Assembly (NCBI GenBank): GCA_022605955.1
Contig: JAKCOZ010000003.1
Span: 45,720,761 to 45,784,760 of the forward strand
Direction of reading: 5' to 3'
DNA: 64,000 nt
Source: Rallus limicola
Lineage: Eukaryota > Chordata > Aves > Gruiformes > Rallidae
The translations under genes were made by a program, and so were the position numbers. Below are positions 60,318-64,000 of the stretch, one piece after another (within the stretch, counting starts at the first letter, position 1; every line of letters starts with the position of its first letter). The notes beneath the pieces are model-generated. The model was not told where the DNA came from and did not search any database. It saw only the letters and a program-made list of their open reading frames with translations.

Positions 60318-63300
60318 GTAATTTTAGGACAGACAGACAGACAAGCCAAAGCCTGGGGCAGGGTGGGTTATGATATAATTTATGGGTTGGGTTGTAGAGG
60401 TAATATGCTTATTTTCTGAAGAATTCAAACATCTTTCTATGCAACAGTTTGTTGGCCTGTAGTTTGTGTGCAAATATTTTCCCAGTGAGTGATTAAGGAT
60501 GAAACTTTAGGCTTGTATTCCCTTGCTTCTTCAGTGTTGGTTTATTAGAATGCAACTGTATAGATGCCTAAAATTGAGTCAGTGAATGCTCTCTGGTTTG
60601 CAAGCATGTGAGAATGAATTCAGGTTACTGTGTGGACTGGATTTATGTCAGAAATTCAGTGTTATCTCCATTTCTTGGGTTTAGGGTTTTGGCTTGGCGG
60701 TAGTTTTTTTTATTTTGGGTTTTGGCATCTGGGTTGGTTTGGGGCTTTTTTATTTTGGTTGGGTTCTTGTTTGCTGTTCTGGTTCGGTTTTTTATTTTTT
60801 ACATTTATGTAATGAATCAGAAAATTACTGAATGTTTTGAAAATGCACACGCACACCCGCCCCTTCTCTGTGACTCTATTCCTGTCCTCTTTCTCTTGAC
60901 ATCTTACTGTATCTCTGCCATCATTTTGGATTGATAAAATGTCTGTGAGGTTCTAATTCTTTGCTTGTTATGTTCTCCTATTGGTATTTTTATTTCCTCA
61001 GTACATTTTTCTTGTCCATAGTGTGTGGATAAGCTTAAATTCCCACTGAAATTAACTTTTAAGTTATAAAAAAAATAGCTTCTTTTCTCTAGTTTTTCTA
61101 ATTGCTAAGAAAGCATACCATATAGTACATAGTGACTGCCTTGAAAAAAATTAAAACTTCTGGTGTATTGTAACATAGCTATTAAACCTCAAGAAGCATT
61201 TACTTAGTGAACATTGCTATTGATGTTGAATCAATTCTATATAGTCCTGTTGTGGAAATTTACTACTTAATATTTAAGTTAACATACTGATTTTTTTTGT
61301 TGTCGTTGTTGCAGTGCTCTTTAGTTAGCTTTTTTTAAAGCTATTGTTTTAAATGCTTCATAATTTCATTATATAGGCCTCAGTCAAGCTAAGTGGTTGA
61401 AATCTGAAATAATTATGTTAGTGTACAGGTACTCTTACATAATAGTTTTGAAGCATCAGTACAGTACATCAGGGTAAGGTCTTCAGAAAGATTTTAAAAT
61501 GGAAACTTTTTGTGTTAACCAGTAGGTTAAATGGATAGTGGTTACTGGTTGTTTACAGATTTTATAAATGGATTCTGGCTAATATGGTAACTTCTACTCA
61601 GAAAATGCCATATGAACCACTACATTTTAAAGCTTGAAATAGATACTAGGCAATACCTAACTATAACAATCCTTTAGATTTGAGAGGGGAGCAAATGCAG
61701 TTGAAGTAAGGAGTTCTCCAGCATCCAAGTTCTGGGCATACTGTGTGCAACTGCTGAACTTAGCATTCTGCCACTCAAGAGGCATTATAAATGCAGAACT
61801 TTGTTCAGCACGTGTCAGGAAAGCATCATGGAAAGCTAGCAGGAATGAGCCTTTATCATATCATACAGTTAGTAATTAGTGAATTATTCCTGGGACGAGC
61901 TGTTACATAGTGACCTAAATTAAGTGAATTTACAAAAGTTATGTGGCATATATAGATCAAACTTACTAGTAATTTTGGCTACTTCTTGGCATCTCAACAT
62001 AGTCTGTTTGTGCCTTCTGATTTATACTACAAAAAACTACTTGTCTGTAGCTGATACTGATAAAATATTTCTGTATAGATGGTCTTGTTAAGAAATCCTT
62101 AGTATGAAGCTTACAGAGTCACAAGGTAAGAGGTAAACATCCACTTGTTATGATATGTTTGTGAATTAATTTGTTTGGCCAACAAAAAACAAAAAAAAAG
62201 GTGTTTAAAATGGATTCTGTAGTGCAAGTATCTTTCCATGGTATCATAGGGAGAATGAAGGCCCTTTCTATTTCTTAAAACCAAGAGAGGGAGAAACAAT
62301 TATTCTCCACTTAAAACTTGTAAAGAAAAGAATACCTCTTTGTCAGTGCACTTTTATGTAAATGCACTGTTAGATTTAGAAAAAGCAAAGTACCTTCCTG
62401 TCACATCTTACATAGCTGAGTTAAAATACTTTATTCTTATTGTGTCATTTTTAGTAACATAATAAATGTGTTCATTAGTTTAAATAATGTTACGTTAGAA
62501 TAAAAGAGTAAGATTTTTTAGAACAAAATGTTGTATGTTTTTGTTATAAAATTGGAAAAAAAATTATAAGCTACGTAACACAGTTCATAGATGCCCAGTA
62601 TTTGTTGGCAATACCTGTTGTCCAGTTTGATCATGTATTGCTATCTATTATATTATTTACATCCTAAAACAAAACCAAAAATGTTTGGTTTAAAGTAGAA
62701 CTTTGTAGTTGAAGTGTTACCTATTGAAGTGGAATTAGATGCACTTCTCCCTCTTCCTTCATTCCTTCTACCACTCTTGTCAAAAAAATTGCAAAGTTAA
62801 AATAAAACCTGTATACTGATTAAATTATTAAACTTGCAACAATTATTTTGATGATTAATACTTTGTTAATGTTTTGCCCAATTTGCTATTAAAGTGCTGC
62901 TATCTTGAAAAAATGTCTCCCAAGTTTTAGGAAGTTTTTCAGCCAAAGTAGTTTTCACTCAATTTTCTTTAATTGCAGACAGTATGGTTTGGTTTATTGC
63001 CTGGTCTGCAGACCACTAGTAAAAAGTAAAGCAACACTAGGGTCTAATTCTGAGAATGTGTCATACAATGTCTGAACCTTATTAATACTGCATGCAAATG
63101 AGGTGGTTTATAAGAATATGCGTGTGAAGCGGGAGAATAGTACCTCAAGTACACAAAACACTTGTTAAACTTCTTTTCTCTGTCTTTTAGTTACAGGATT
63201 AAATTTAAACAAATACTGGTGTTTGGTATTACTTAGAACTTGTCAGCTGCATACGTAGATTATCACAGGAGATGTTTCTACATAGATGGTACTGGTAGCT

Positions 63301-64000
63301 ATAAGGGTTTTACAAAAATAATGCGTGTGCAAAACAAAGTTTGTTTTTGTTTGAGGTTTGTTTTTTTTAAATCTAAAAAAAATCATAATTGGGCCCATCT
63401 GTTAACTTTGCATTTCTGGTCACAGGAAGGTTTTTTAGTTCTGGTTTAGTTTGTAGCTGTTATGAAGAATTTGACTTGCACATCTATCTAGCATCTAGTA
63501 TCTGTTTATAAGTAGTACGTTGACATGTTTAATGCTACAGAAGTGGTGTGCAAATTCTCCATAAATTTTGCAGCATCCTTCAAAAAAATAATGTTAATCT
63601 GAGAATCTATAAATAAAATTAATCTGTTAAAATGGTATTGTATTTAACAAGCTGAATTACCAAACAAGACAATACTAGTGAGTGTCTGCCAAAATGAATG
63701 TACTTCAAGCTGAAAAAAAACAGTGGATGGAAACTCACATGCTTACTATCTCCAGAGGAATGTTTCTGAATTACACAAGAACTTCCTTTTAAAGACATTA
63801 TTCTCAGTCACCAAACTTCTATATTACAGATAAGTTTTTCTTTTCACTTGTGAAACTAAGCATGCTGCCCACATGCTTGCTTTTAATAGACAATCAGGAA
63901 TTTTACTTTCCAAGATGAAGTACTAGATAACTTCTCTGCAGCTTATGTAAAGAGGACAGGTAGAATATTTTTGAGCTTCCAGGCATATAGTTCAGCTGTG
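60318..64000 (+). other. AGGF1: AGGF1 intron 5 (5' part, runs off the window)
   Basis: At least 3,683 bases of AT-rich intron. No exon matching the next AGGF1 segment was found. A T/G-rich low-complexity tract lies at about 60672-60802. A possible pseudo-exon near 63897 was rejected on phase. Confidence 0.75.
60672..60802 (+). repeat. T/G-rich low-complexity tract
   Basis: About 130 bases dominated by T and G in TTTTGG and GGGTTT words (TTTTATTTTGGGTTTTGGC, GGTTGGTTTGGGGC). The spurious hydrophobic ORFs here, rich in Phe, Gly, Leu and Trp, come from this composition. Confidence 0.75.

Noticed and set aside
63897..63959. Possible additional AGGF1 exon in intron 5, flanked by CAG and GT
   Set aside because: Exon 5 ends in phase 0, and in that phase this segment hits TGA after six codons. 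Its open frame does not resemble AGGF1.

Overview
This is a stretch of a bird nuclear genome. The evidence is multi-exon vertebrate genes with GT-AG introns, many fragments of CR1 (the dominant avian LINE) on both strands, and avian-type ERV long terminal repeats. The gene order is S100Z (last exon), then CRHBP (complete, seven exons), then AGGF1 (promoter and first five exons), all on the + strand. The same three genes are neighbours on human 5q13.3. That block corresponds to the avian Z chromosome, so a Z-linked origin is likely, but this is inferred from synteny and not read from the window. I cannot name the species.

Layout: 1-1246 is the 3' end of S100Z, with its 3'UTR running to about 2.4 kb. 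2.4-15.1 kb is intergenic and contains two fragments of one ERVL-type LTR family, one CR1 copy and a small triplicated repeat. 15.1-24.3 kb is CRHBP: a TATA promoter, seven coding exons giving 322 residues, and poly(A) signals. Its last intron carries an antisense LTR-like element. 24.3-55.2 kb is a gene-poor interval with seven CR1 fragments, a 16-bp minisatellite containing TGACG, a long polypyrimidine tract and large stretches where I recognise nothing. 55.2-56.3 kb is a CpG island with NRF1-like and ETS-like sites that serves as the AGGF1 promoter. 55.8-64 kb is the 5' part of AGGF1 (263 codons, coiled coil plus OCRE region); an LTR lies in intron 4 and the gene runs off the right edge inside intron 5.

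The three genes have unrelated jobs: a calcium-binding S100 protein, a secreted binding protein for CRH and urocortin, and a nuclear/secreted angiogenic factor with an OCRE domain. Their adjacency is inherited vertebrate synteny, not an operon. Reconstructing the exons joins every CRHBP reading frame exactly and gives the human length and cysteine positions, so those calls are firm. I found no convincing undescribed system. The most useful second looks are the antisense LTR in CRHBP, the upstream ORF of AGGF1, the TGACG minisatellite and an unidentified segment at 33.5-34.4 kb.
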